Assembly: GCF_001723055.1 (NCBI RefSeq)
Contig: NZ_MDCR01000040.1
Coordinates: forward strand, 62,001 to 126,000
Direction of reading: 5' to 3'
Length of the DNA: 64,000 nt
Source of the DNA: Streptomyces niveus
GTDB lineage: Bacteria > Actinomycetota > Actinomycetes > Streptomycetales > Streptomycetaceae
The translations under genes were made by a program, and so were the position numbers. The notes beneath the pieces were generated by a model, which saw nothing but the letters and a program-made list of their open reading frames with translations, did no database searches and was not told where the DNA came from. Shown here one piece after another: positions 7,438 through 15,393 of this stretch; the stretch's first letter is position 1; each line of letters opens with the position of its first letter.

Positions 7438-8831
7438 GCGGCCTGCTGCTCCGGGCTCGTCGCGGTGATGCCCCGGGTCGAGGCGATCACCTTCTTGAGC
7501 TTCTTGGCCAGTGCCTCGTAGAACATGCTGAGCGGAAACTCGTCCGGAAGCACGTCGTCCACGAGCTTGCGCGGCGGCTGATCCAGGTCGAGGGCGTCCG
7601 GGCCCTTGGCCCAGCGCGATCCGGGGTGCGGGGCCAGATAGGTGGAGACGAGGTCGTAGGCGGCGAACCAGTGGACCAGTTTCGGGCGGTCGATGCCGGC
7701 CCGGTAGAGGTCCTCGATCTCGCCGAGCAGCTGCTGGGTGACCTGCGGGGCGCGGTCCCAGTCGATGCGAAGGGTGTTGTCGGTCCAGCGCACGACGTCG
7801 TGCTTGTGGAGGTACGAGAAGAGGAGCTGGCCGCCGAGGCCGTCGTAGTTGCGCTCACGGGCGCCGGTGACGGGGAAGCGGAACATCCGGTCGAAGAGCA
7901 CCGCGTACTGGACGTCGCGGCCCTGCGTGACGCCGTCGGCGTCCAGCTTCACGGCCTCCCGGAAGGCGGTGAGGTCGCAGCGCAGCTCCTCCAGGCCGTA
8001 CATCCAGAACGGCTGCCGCTGCTTGATCATGAAGGGGTCGAACGGCAGGTCGCCATGGCTGTGGGTGCGGTCGTGGATCATGTCCCAGAGCACGAACGCC
8101 TGCTGGCAGCGGTCCTGGTCGCGGACCATCTCGCTGATGTCGTCGGGGAGTTCGACGCCAAGAATGCCGACGGCGGCCTCGGTGACCCGGCGGAAGCGGG
8201 CGGCCTCGCGGTCGCAGAAGATACCGCCCCAGCTGAAGCGCTCGGGGGCCTGCCGGACGGCGATCGTCTCGGGGAAGAGGACCGCGGAGTTGGTGTCGTA
8301 ACCGGAGGTGAAGTCCTCGAAGGTGATGCCGCAGAACAGCGGGTTGTCGTAGCGGGTGCGCTCCAGCTCGGCGAGCCACTCGGGCCAGACCATGCGCAGG
8401 ACGACCGCTTCGAGGTTGCGGTCCGGGTTGCCGTTCTGCGTGTACATGGGGAAGACGACCAGGTGCTGGAGCCGGTCCACGCGGTCGGCCGCGGGCCGGA
8501 AGGCCAGCAGCGAGTCCAGGAAGTCGGGTACGTCGAAGGCGCTGTCGGCCCATTTACGGAGGTCCGAGACGAGCGCCGCGTGGTAGGCGGCGTCGTGCGG
8601 AAGCAGGGGTGACAGCTGCTCGACGGCGGCGATCACCCGGTCCAGCGTGACCTCGGCGAAGGTGCGCGCGGGCACGTCCTCGGAGTCGAAATCTATGGAG
8701 CCGTCCTTGGACTGCCAGGGACGGATCTCCTCGACGGCGTTCTTGAGCTCGGTCCACGCGGGGTGCTCGACCACCTTCTGGTCGTCGGCCGCGCGCCCTC
8801 CAGGTCGGTCCTGCACAAGAATTTCCGTCAT
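7434..8831 (-). CDS. DUF6421 family protein
   Basis: A 465-residue protein recognised as DUF6421 by its conserved blocks: PWQSKDGSIDF near the N-terminus, HLVVFPMYTQNGNPDRNLEAV (about 140-160), SWGGIFCDREAARFRRVTEAAV and LWDMIHDRTHSHGDLPFDPFMIKQRQPFWMYGLEELRCDL. The many invariant His, Asp and Glu residues (HDRTHSHGDLPFDPF) suggest a metal-dependent enzyme, but the function is unknown to me. It opens a three-gene operon with an SDR and a threonine aldolase-type enzyme, linked by 4-nt overlaps, which suggests a shared pathway. GGAGG lies 7 nt before the ATG. Confidence 0.85.
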   Translation of the reverse strand: MTEILVQDRPGGRAADDQKVVEHPAWTELKNAVEEIRPWQSKDGSIDFDSEDVPARTFAEVTLDRVIAAVEQLSPLLPHDAAYHAALVSDLRKWADSAFDVPDFLDSLLAFRPAADRVDRLQHLVVFPMYTQNGNPDRNLEAVVLRMVWPEWLAELERTRYDNPLFCGITFEDFTSGYDTNSAVLFPETIAVRQAPERFSWGGIFCDREAARFRRVTEAAVGILGVELPDDISEMVRDQDRCQQAFVLWDMIHDRTHSHGDLPFDPFMIKQRQPFWMYGLEELRCDLTAFREAVKLDADGVTQGRDVQYAVLFDRMFRFPVTGARERNYDGLGGQLLFSYLHKHDVVRWTDNTLRIDWDRAPQVTQQLLGEIEDLYRAGIDRPKLVHWFAAYDLVSTYLAPHPGSRWAKGPDALDLDQPPRKLVDDVLPDEFPLSMFYEALAKKLKKVIASTRGITATSPEQQAA

Positions 8832-9093
8832 GTCACGTCCTCCACGGGAGAAGCTGGCGTCAAAGCACCGTATCGGTCTCCGATTCTCCCGTACAAGAGG
8901 GACTAAGACAAATTATCCTGCCTCGCTTTGGGTTTACGGGCGTTTTTCCTGCCGTACACGCTGTGGACGACAGGCCCCGGCCTGTACGGGTACGACACGG
9001 GTCCAGACCCGGGTGGTGGCCGTTAGGCTGCCGCCGTGCCGCGCGGGGCGCCAGCGCCGCGCGGGAGCCGCCGACGACGGAAGCGAGTCAGCC

Positions 9094-9777
9094 TTGACTT
9101 TCCTCACCATCGGTCATCGTGGAGTGATGGGTGTCGAACCCGAGAACACCCTGCGCTCCTTCCTGCACGCCGAGCGGGCCGGTATGGACGCCATCGAACT
9201 CGACCTTCATCTGAGCAAGGACGGCGCCCTCGTCGTCATGCACGACGCCGAGCTGGACCGCACGACGGACGGGACGGGCCCGATCGCCGACCGGACCCTC
9301 GCCGAGCTGCGGGAGCTGGACGCGGGAGCGGGCGAGCGCGTGCCGGTCTTCGAGGAGGTCCTGGACGCGGTGGGCGCGCCGCTCCAGGCGGAGATCAAGG
9401 ATGTGGCGGCGGCGCGCGCGCTGGCCGAGGTCATGCACCGGCGGAAGCTGGTGGGGCGGGTGGAGGTGTCCTCGTTCCACGACGAGGCCGTCGCCGAGAT
9501 CTCCGCCCTGGTGCCCGGCGTACGGACGGTGCTGATCGCCAGCCGCTGGGGCGGCGACATCGTGGACCGGGCGGTCGCGGTCGGCGCGGACTCGCTCGCG
9601 CTGAACATCCGGCGTCTGACGCTGGAGGTCGTCGAGCGCGCGCACGCGGCGGGGCTCGGGGTCATCGGGTGGGTGGTGAACACCCCGGACCAGTTGCGGC
9701 TGGTCCGGGCGCTGGGCCTGGAGGGCGCGACCACCGACTTCCCGGAGATCCGCCGCACCGGCCGCTTCACGGCCTGA
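9094..9777 (+). CDS. Glycerophosphodiester phosphodiesterase
   Basis: A 227-residue GDPD of the short cytosolic bacterial type. It shows the catalytic blocks GHRGVMGVEPENTLRSF, ELDLHLSKDG and VMHDAELDRTTDGTG, followed by the TIM-barrel strands LQAEIKDV and LGVIGWVVNTPDQL. It hydrolyses glycerophosphodiesters to sn-glycerol-3-phosphate and an alcohol. The start is a TTG at 9094 with GGAAG upstream, because any later start would remove the essential GHRG motif. The 262-bp upstream gap, shared with the divergent DUF6421 gene, is AT-rich near 8900 (aagacaaattatcc) and presumably holds both promoters. Confidence 0.93.
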   Translation: MTFLTIGHRGVMGVEPENTLRSFLHAERAGMDAIELDLHLSKDGALVVMHDAELDRTTDGTGPIADRTLAELRELDAGAGERVPVFEEVLDAVGAPLQAEIKDVAAARALAEVMHRRKLVGRVEVSSFHDEAVAEISALVPGVRTVLIASRWGGDIVDRAVAVGADSLALNIRRLTLEVVERAHAAGLGVIGWVVNTPDQLRLVRALGLEGATTDFPEIRRTGRFTA

Positions 9778-9864
9778 GCGGGCCCGGCCGACCCGACCGG
9801 CGCGGCAGCCCTGACCGGTCTGGCCTGCCCGCGTGGCGGGCGGGGCCGGGACAGCGGGATGGAG

Positions 9865-9924
9865 CCGGGACACCGGACCTCTCGGCCGTGCCGGGGGGGC
9901 TGGCACACAGGTCCGGCGTCCCGG
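9865..9924. terminator. Hairpin between convergent GDPD and SDR genes
   Basis: 16-nt arms (9865-9880 and 9909-9924) pair with a single mismatch around a 28-nt loop that can itself fold. The hairpin fits between the two convergent stop codons. Confidence 0.65.
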
Positions 9925-9927
9925 CGG

Positions 9928-10848
9928 TCATAGGTAGCTGACGCCGGTCAGAGCCTCGGCGGCGGTCCACAGCTTCTTCCCGTACGCGGGATCGGCCGCC
10001 TCCGGATTGGGCCGCGTCAGGGCGACCGGGCCGCGGAACTCCTTGAAGCCCGAGGGGCCGTAGAACTGGCCGCCGCGTACACCGGGCGCGGTCGCAGCGT
10101 GCAGTTGCGACCGCGCGCCCGCTTGCACCGGCGCGAACATCAGCTGTGTCGCCCGGTCGATGGCCCGCGAGACCGGGTCCGCCTCCTCGAACGCCCGAGG
10201 GCTGAGGTTGGTGCGGCAGATCCCGGGATGGGCGACGACGCTGGCGACGGGTGAGCCGTCCCTCTCCAATCGGCGGTGGAGTTCGAAGCCGTACAGGGTG
10301 CACGCCAGCTTGGAACGGGCGTACGCGCGGCGGGGTTTGAAGTCACCGCGCGACATCAGATCGTCGAAGTCGAGATGGGCGCCCCGGTGGGCGGTGGAGC
10401 TGATGCTGACCACGCGCGTGCCGGCCGCCGGGCCGAGGGTGCCGAGCAGCAGGCCGGTGAGCGCGAAGTGGCCCAGCATGTTGACACCGAAGTGGGCCTC
10501 GAACCCGTCCTCGGTGGTGCGGGGTGAACCCAGGTGAAGTACACCGGCGTTGTTGACCAGGATGTCGATCGCCGGGAAGTCGTCACCCATGCCCTTGGCG
10601 AAGGCGCGTACGGACTGAAGCGAGGCGAGGTCGAGTTGCCGTGCCTCGATCGCGGCGTTCGGCAAGGACCGCCGGATGTCCGCCACCGCCCGCTCTCCCG
10701 CGACGGTGTTGCGTACGGCCATCACGACGTGCGCCCCGCCCCGGGCGAGTTCGGTCGCGGTGACAAGGCCCAGTCCGGAGTTGCCGCCGGTCACGACGGC
10801 GACCCGACCGCTCTGGTCGGGGATGTCACGTTCAGTCCATTCGGTCAT
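9928..10848 (-). CDS. SDR-family oxidoreductase (retinol dehydrogenase-like)
   Basis: A 306-residue SDR starting MTEWTERDIPDQSGRVAVVTG. It has the cofactor loop VVTGGNSGLGLVTA, the stabilising NNAGVL motif, the catalytic serine in VSISSTAHRGA and YARSKLA (YxxSK). Sequences of this group act on hydrophobic or xenobiotic carbonyls, but the substrate cannot be predicted. AGGAG sits 8 nt upstream of the ATG at 10848. It is divergent from an MmyB-type XRE regulator, a common actinobacterial pairing in which the regulator controls the SDR, and a palindrome lies between the two. Confidence 0.92.
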   Translation of the reverse strand: MTEWTERDIPDQSGRVAVVTGGNSGLGLVTATELARGGAHVVMAVRNTVAGERAVADIRRSLPNAAIEARQLDLASLQSVRAFAKGMGDDFPAIDILVNNAGVLHLGSPRTTEDGFEAHFGVNMLGHFALTGLLLGTLGPAAGTRVVSISSTAHRGAHLDFDDLMSRGDFKPRRAYARSKLACTLYGFELHRRLERDGSPVASVVAHPGICRTNLSPRAFEEADPVSRAIDRATQLMFAPVQAGARSQLHAATAPGVRGGQFYGPSGFKEFRGPVALTRPNPEAADPAYGKKLWTAAEALTGVSYL

Positions 10849-10947
10849 GGCCGACGCTCCTGGGAAAAGGGCGTGCACGGGATGAGGAGTGGTGTGCACG
10901 GCTGCTCGGCGACAACGGTAGGAAGGGACCGGCGATCCCCGGTCGTA

Positions 10948-10965
10948 CTCCTCTCCCTAGGAGTG
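10948..10965. promoter_or_regulatory. Operator-like palindrome between SDR and MmyB-type regulator
   Basis: ACTCCT-N6-AGGAGT is a 6+6 perfect inverted repeat whose centre also reads CTCC-CTA-GGAG. It lies 20 nt before the regulator start and about 100 nt before the SDR start, the expected place for a site controlling both divergent promoters. Confidence 0.6.
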
Positions 10966-10984
10966 ACAGACCTACCTTCGGGCC

Positions 10985-11935
10985 ATGCGGGACCCGCAGA
11001 CTGTCCATATGGCCCCCGATCACTCGTTCGCCCGTGAGCTCGGTGACTTCCTGCGCGCCCGGCGCGGCCTGCTGCGCCCCGAGGACGTCGGGCTGGAGCC
11101 GGGCCCCCGGCGCAAGGTCACCGGACTCAGACGCGAGGAGATCGCGCTGCTGGCCGGGCTGAGCACCGACTACTACCAGCGCATGGAGCAGGGCCGTGAG
11201 GTACGCCCCTCGGACAACGTCCTCGACGACCTCGCCACCGCGCTGAACCTCGACGACGACGAACGCCGGCACCTCTTCGCCCTCGCCCAGGCGGCGCGCC
11301 GGCCGCAGCGTGTCCGCAGACGCCGCACCCCCGAACGTGTGCCGAAGGGCACCCAACAGCTGCTGGCCTCCATGAACACGCCAGCGGTGGTGCTCGGCCG
11401 GCATCTCGACCTGCTCGCGTGGAACACGCTCGCCGAAGAGCTGTTCGGCGATCCGAACCAGCAGCCGCCGGAGCACCGGAACATGCTCACCTCGCTGTTC
11501 CACGATCCCGAGACCCGGATGCGCTGCCCCGACTGGGAGGCCACCGCGCTCCAGTACATCGGCATGCTGCGCACCTCGGTCGTCACCGACCCGACACATC
11601 CGCGTGCCAGCACGCTCATCGGCGAACTCAGCATCCGCAGCGCGGACTTCCGCCGGCTCTGGGCCCGGCACGAGGTGCGGGAGACGGTGCAGGGGACGAA
11701 GCTGTTCCGGCATCCGCAGGTCGGGGAGATCACCGTCGAGTGGGGCACCTACCCGCTCCCCGGCAGTCCCGGCCCGGTCATGTTCGTCTACACCGCCGAG
11801 CCCGGCTCACCGGACGCCGAACGGCTCCAGCTGCTCGCGTCGCTGCGTGCCGCCCGGACGGGCCCCCACCGCCCTCGTCAGGAGGAAGGGGCGCGGCCGG
11901 CCGAGGGTGTCAGCCGGCCTGGTCCAGCGGCTTGA
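10985..11935 (+). CDS. XRE-family regulator with MmyB-like sensor domain
   Basis: A 316-residue regulator. Residues about 10-90 form an XRE helix-turn-helix (ELGDFLRARRGLL, VTGLRREEIALLAGLSTDYYQRMEQGR). The C-terminal part is the MmyB-like ligand-binding domain (NTPAVVLGRHLDLLAWNTLAEELFGD, then HEVRETVQGTKLFRHPQVGEITVEW), which in known structures holds a hydrophobic, fatty-acid-like ligand. It probably controls the divergent SDR through the palindrome at 10948. No good Shine-Dalgarno precedes ATG 10985 and a TACCTT lies about 6-8 nt upstream, so the message may be leaderless; ATG 11009 is the alternative. Its 3' end overlaps the convergent GNAT gene by 26 bp. Confidence 0.93.
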   Translation: MRDPQTVHMAPDHSFARELGDFLRARRGLLRPEDVGLEPGPRRKVTGLRREEIALLAGLSTDYYQRMEQGREVRPSDNVLDDLATALNLDDDERRHLFALAQAARRPQRVRRRRTPERVPKGTQQLLASMNTPAVVLGRHLDLLAWNTLAEELFGDPNQQPPEHRNMLTSLFHDPETRMRCPDWEATALQYIGMLRTSVVTDPTHPRASTLIGELSIRSADFRRLWARHEVRETVQGTKLFRHPQVGEITVEWGTYPLPGSPGPVMFVYTAEPGSPDAERLQLLASLRAARTGPHRPRQEEGARPAEGVSRPGPAA

Positions 11936-12470
11936 CCAGCAGCTCGAACGCCAGGTCGTCGCGCTGCGGGATGCCGAAGCGCTCGTCGCCGTACGGGAAG
12001 GGCGTGAGCTGTCCCGTACGGCGGTAGCCGCGGCGCTCGTACCAGGCGATCAGGTCCGCGCGCTGGACGATCACGGTCATGTGCATCTCGCCGACGCCCC
12101 ACTCGGCGCGGGCGAGGCGCTCGGCCTCGGCGATGACGCGCTTGCCGAGGCCGCCGCCCTGTGCCCCGGGGTCGACGGCGAACATGCCGAAGTACGCGGC
12201 GGGGCCGCGGTGTTCCAGCTGGCAGCAGGCGACCAGCTCGCCGTCCGACTCGACCATCAGGAGCCGGCTGCCGTCGGCCTCGATCACATCGAGCACGCCC
12301 TGCTCGTCGGTGCGCTGGCCTTCCAGCAGATCGGCCTCGGAGGTCCACGTCGCGCGGGCGCTCTCGCCGCGGTAGGCGGACTCGATGAGCGCGACGAGCT
12401 GCTTGACGTCTGCTGCGGCGGCGTCCCGGTAGGTGAGCTGACCGGGAGCGGGGCGCGGGGTGGTGTCCAT
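11910..12470 (-). CDS. GNAT-family N-acetyltransferase
   Basis: A 186-residue GNAT protein. The acetyl-CoA loop is VDPGAQGGGLGKRVIAEAE (Q-x-x-G-x-G type, about residues 108-126) after the beta4 strand AAYFGMFAV, and motif B is DLIAWYERRGYRRTGQ. The N-terminal LTYRDAAAADVKQLVALIESAYRGE is the usual substrate-side helix. The amine acetylated is unknown. The gene stands alone, convergent with the MmyB-type regulator (tail overlap of 26 bp). Confidence 0.9.
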   Translation of the reverse strand: MDTTPRPAPGQLTYRDAAAADVKQLVALIESAYRGESARATWTSEADLLEGQRTDEQGVLDVIEADGSRLLMVESDGELVACCQLEHRGPAAYFGMFAVDPGAQGGGLGKRVIAEAERLARAEWGVGEMHMTVIVQRADLIAWYERRGYRRTGQLTPFPYGDERFGIPQRDDLAFELLVKPLDQAG

Positions 12471-12614
12471 GGTGCGCGTTCTCCGAATTCTCCGCCGTGG
12501 GCGGGCGGCACGCCCGAGCCTAGCCCCACGTCCCGGCGGCGCGGATCGGTGGGGTACGGGGCGGCGGAGCCGTACCCCGCGCCGGAGTCCCGCCCCCGTG
12601 GCCGCCCCGTGTGA

Positions 12615-13514
12615 TCACGTCTCCCTTACGGCGTCGGCCTCCTCGCCGGTGTCCTCGTCCGTCCGGTCCGCCGTGTCCGGCGCGCTCCTGGAGTGCTTCG
12701 GCGCGAAGCCCAGCAGCCGCGCGCAGGCGGAGGTGTCGAACAGCGAGGTGTGGCCGGTCAGTTCGGTGAAGTACGGCACGCCCGGGTGGTGTTCTTCGAG
12801 GAGTTGGGCCGTCGGCACGGGTGACGACGTGTCGTCCGCGGCCACATTGAGGACATGACAGCCCGTCAGCTCGGCGGTGAGCGCGTACCGGACGGCCCTG
12901 GCGGCGTCCCTCGTGTCGAGCCACCCCCACAGGTCCATCCGGTGCCCGCCCGGATCGTCGCGTACGGCGGCGAGTTGGGCGGCCAGCCGCTCGCCCGTGC
13001 CGGTGAACGGGAACCGCATGCAGACGATGTCGGTGCCGTGGCGCCGGTGTGTGGCGCGGGCCGTCTCCTCCAGCACGACTTTGGAGAGGCCGTACGGATC
13101 CTGGACGAGCGTGGGGTGTTCCTCGTCCACGGGTACGTAGCGCGGCGACTGCGGCCGGGGCGACCAGGCGAGTCCCACCGCGGCCAGGCTGGAGGCGGCG
13201 ACGACGCGGCGTACGCCGGTACGGCCCGCCTCGTCCAGGACCCGGTGCGCGGTCAGGCAGTTGGCGGCGAACAGGGCGCTGTCGTCAGGGGAGTTGGGGT
13301 GCGGGATGGCGCCCAGATGGACGACGGCCTCGGCGCCCGCCATGGCGTCGCGCACCAGTGCGGGATCGCTGAGATCGCCGGTGTGGACGCGGTCGAGGCG
13401 CGGGTCGTCGAGGGGGACGAGGTCGGTGGCGACGATCCGGTGGCCGTGGGCCAGCAGGTCGTCGATGACATGGCCGCCGATGTGTCCGGCGGCGCCGGTG
13501 ACCAGGACGCGCAT
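12615..13514 (-). CDS. NAD(P)-dependent epimerase/dehydratase-type reductase, sugar ABC operon
   Basis: A 299-residue extended SDR. It has the Rossmann motif VTGAAGHIGGHVI, VVHLGAIPHPN, the catalytic serine AASSLAAVG and DPYGLSKVVLEE (YxxxK, about residue 153). The long C-terminal domain is typical of nucleotide-sugar or uronate dehydrogenases. It is the last gene of the sugar ABC operon; its ATG overlaps the permease stop by 1 nt (TGATG), so it is translationally coupled. It therefore probably oxidises or epimerises the imported sugar acid or sugar. Uronate dehydrogenase is one possibility, not shown. Confidence 0.85.
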   Translation of the reverse strand: MRVLVTGAAGHIGGHVIDDLLAHGHRIVATDLVPLDDPRLDRVHTGDLSDPALVRDAMAGAEAVVHLGAIPHPNSPDDSALFAANCLTAHRVLDEAGRTGVRRVVAASSLAAVGLAWSPRPQSPRYVPVDEEHPTLVQDPYGLSKVVLEETARATHRRHGTDIVCMRFPFTGTGERLAAQLAAVRDDPGGHRMDLWGWLDTRDAARAVRYALTAELTGCHVLNVAADDTSSPVPTAQLLEEHHPGVPYFTELTGHTSLFDTSACARLLGFAPKHSRSAPDTADRTDEDTGEEADAVRET

Positions 13515-14374
13515 CAGCCCTTCACCGCCCCGACGAGGCCGTTGACGAAGTAGCGCTGGAGACAGACGAAGAGCAGGACGACGGGGATGACCACGATGAG
13601 GGCTCCGGCCATCAGGTTGTTGTAGTGGGGGACGTTCTCGGCCGCGAGGGTCTGGAGGCCGAGCGGGAGCGTGAAGGTCGACTGGTCGTTGAGTGAGACA
13701 CGGGTGAGCAGATACTCGTTCCAGGTCGGGATCGCGGTGAGCAACGCGACCGTGATCAGGGCGGGTTGGGCCAGGGGCAGATAGATGTTGAGGAAGATCC
13801 GGAACTCGCCCGCGCCGTCGACCCGCGCGGAGTCGCGCAGTTCGGCCGGTATGGCGTTGAACGCGCCGGTCATCAGCAGGATCGACAGCGGGGCGCCGCC
13901 GTTGACGAACGGCAGCACCAGTCCCCAGTGCGTCCCGAGGATGCCCATCTCGTTCTCCAGCAGCACGATCGGCAGCATCACCGTCACGCCGGGCACGAAG
14001 AGCAGTGCGACGAACATCCGTGAGAGGAAGGCGCGTCCGGGGAAGCGCAGCACGGCGAAGGCGTAGCCGGCCGCCGCGTAGACGACCAGGGTGAGGACCA
14101 CCGTGTAGAGCGTCACCAGCAGGCTGTTGAGGAAGAAGTCGAAGAAGTGGAGCTTGTTCCAGGTGTCGATCAGGGTGTCGAGGGTGGGGTTCTTCGGGAT
14201 CAGATGACCGCCGCTGACCACCTCCAGCTGGTCCTTGAACGCGGCGGAGATCATCCAGAGGAACGGATAGACGCTGATGAGCGCGTATCCGGCGAGCAGC
14301 AGACCGACGACGGTACGGGCGAGGATCCGGCGGGTGCGCTTGTCGGGGCGGCCGGCCAGGGGGATGGACGTCAT
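13514..14374 (-). CDS. Carbohydrate ABC transporter permease (MalG type)
   Basis: A 286-residue membrane protein with about six hydrophobic helices. The first is ARTVVGLLLAGYALISVYPFLWMISAAFKD, and the cytoplasmic EAA-type loop that docks the ATPase reads ELRDSARVDGAGEFRIFLNIYLPLAQP. The PFLWMISAAFK start and the ending LQRYFVNGLVGAVKG are MalG-class signatures. The ATG at 14374 overlaps the stop of the first permease as ATGA. No ATPase gene is in the operon, so a shared MsiK-type ATPase, common in Streptomyces, is likely. Confidence 0.94.
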   Translation of the reverse strand: MTSIPLAGRPDKRTRRILARTVVGLLLAGYALISVYPFLWMISAAFKDQLEVVSGGHLIPKNPTLDTLIDTWNKLHFFDFFLNSLLVTLYTVVLTLVVYAAAGYAFAVLRFPGRAFLSRMFVALLFVPGVTVMLPIVLLENEMGILGTHWGLVLPFVNGGAPLSILLMTGAFNAIPAELRDSARVDGAGEFRIFLNIYLPLAQPALITVALLTAIPTWNEYLLTRVSLNDQSTFTLPLGLQTLAAENVPHYNNLMAGALIVVIPVVLLFVCLQRYFVNGLVGAVKG

Positions 14375-15393
14375 GTCTTGCTCCGCAGCGCTCGCAGATT
14401 GATCAGGGCCAGTACCAGGGCGGCGGCGAACAGCAGCCAGCCGAGCGCGCTCGCGAGGCCGAGAGTGGGCCGCAGCTGTTTGAGGAAGGCGAGGCTGTAC
14501 GCCTCCAGGCCGAGCACGTTGGTGTGGTCGCCGGGGCCGCCGTTCGTCATCACCAGGAAGGTCTGGAAGCCCTGGAGCGAGTCCCGCAGGTTGAGCAGGA
14601 CGACGATCGCCGTGATCGGGCGCAGCAGCGGCCAGACGACGGACAGGTTGGTACGCCACCAGCCGGCGCCGTCGAGTTCGGCGGCCTCCAGCAGGCTGCG
14701 GTCGATGGTCTGAAGACCTGTCAGATACAGCAGCATCGCGACGGGCACATGGCCCCACACGGTCACCACGATCATGGTGGGCAGGGCGGTGTCGGGGTTG
14801 CCGAGCCAGCCCTGCGGCTGCTGGAGCGAGCCGAGCCCGAGCTGGTCGAGCAGCAGGTTGACGGCGCCGTCCGGCTGGAGGATGTACTGCCAGGCGAAGA
14901 ATACGGCGATACCGCTGGTCACGTACGGCAGGAAGAAGACCGACCGGAGGATGGACTGCATCCGGCGGGCCTGGCCCAGCAGGATGGCCAGCGGAAACGA
15001 CACCAGGACCGTCAGCAGCGGTACGGAGATCATGACCCAGAGCGTGTTCAGTCCCGCGCTGCGCACCCGTGGCGCGTAGATGGGGCTGCGCCACAGGAGG
15101 TCGGCGTAGTTGTCCAGGCCGACCCAGGTCCAGTGCGGCATGAAGCCGTTCCAGGACGCGAAGCTCAGCAGGAAGCCGTAGCCGATGGTGTAGAGGCCCA
15201 TGACGGCGAACAGGACCACGGCGGGGGCCACGAAGAGATAGCCGGTGACGGCCTCGGTCCCGAACCGGCGGCGTGGTGGCCGCCCGCCGGACGCGCGGCC
15301 GGACTTGGCGGCGCGTCCCCCGGCCGGGGGCGTACGGCTCGCGCCGTCGCCCCCGGCCTCCCCGTGTGCGGTGGTTCGAGGTGCTGTGGTCAC
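14371..15393 (-). CDS. Carbohydrate ABC transporter permease (MalF type)
   Basis: A 340-residue permease starting at a GTG that overlaps the binding-protein stop as GTGA. The first 45 residues are a Gly/Arg-rich cytoplasmic tail; six or more membrane helices follow from VTGYLFVAPAVVLFAVMGLY. The EAA loop is LLEAAELDGAGWWRTNLSVVWPLLRP (about 240-265) and the periplasmic GGPGDHTNVLGLEAYS is typical of MalF-class sugar permeases. It pairs with the MalG-type permease encoded immediately downstream. Confidence 0.94.
   Translation of the reverse strand: MTTAPRTTAHGEAGGDGASRTPPAGGRAAKSGRASGGRPPRRRFGTEAVTGYLFVAPAVVLFAVMGLYTIGYGFLLSFASWNGFMPHWTWVGLDNYADLLWRSPIYAPRVRSAGLNTLWVMISVPLLTVLVSFPLAILLGQARRMQSILRSVFFLPYVTSGIAVFFAWQYILQPDGAVNLLLDQLGLGSLQQPQGWLGNPDTALPTMIVVTVWGHVPVAMLLYLTGLQTIDRSLLEAAELDGAGWWRTNLSVVWPLLRPITAIVVLLNLRDSLQGFQTFLVMTNGGPGDHTNVLGLEAYSLAFLKQLRPTLGLASALGWLLFAAALVLALINLRALRSKT

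Noticed and set aside
13514..15094. 526-codon minus-strand frame apparently fusing two permeases
   Set aside because: Its first half is Arg/Gly/His-rich nonsense in another frame of the MalF-type permease; only the last 286 residues from ATG 14374, the MalG-type permease, are real.
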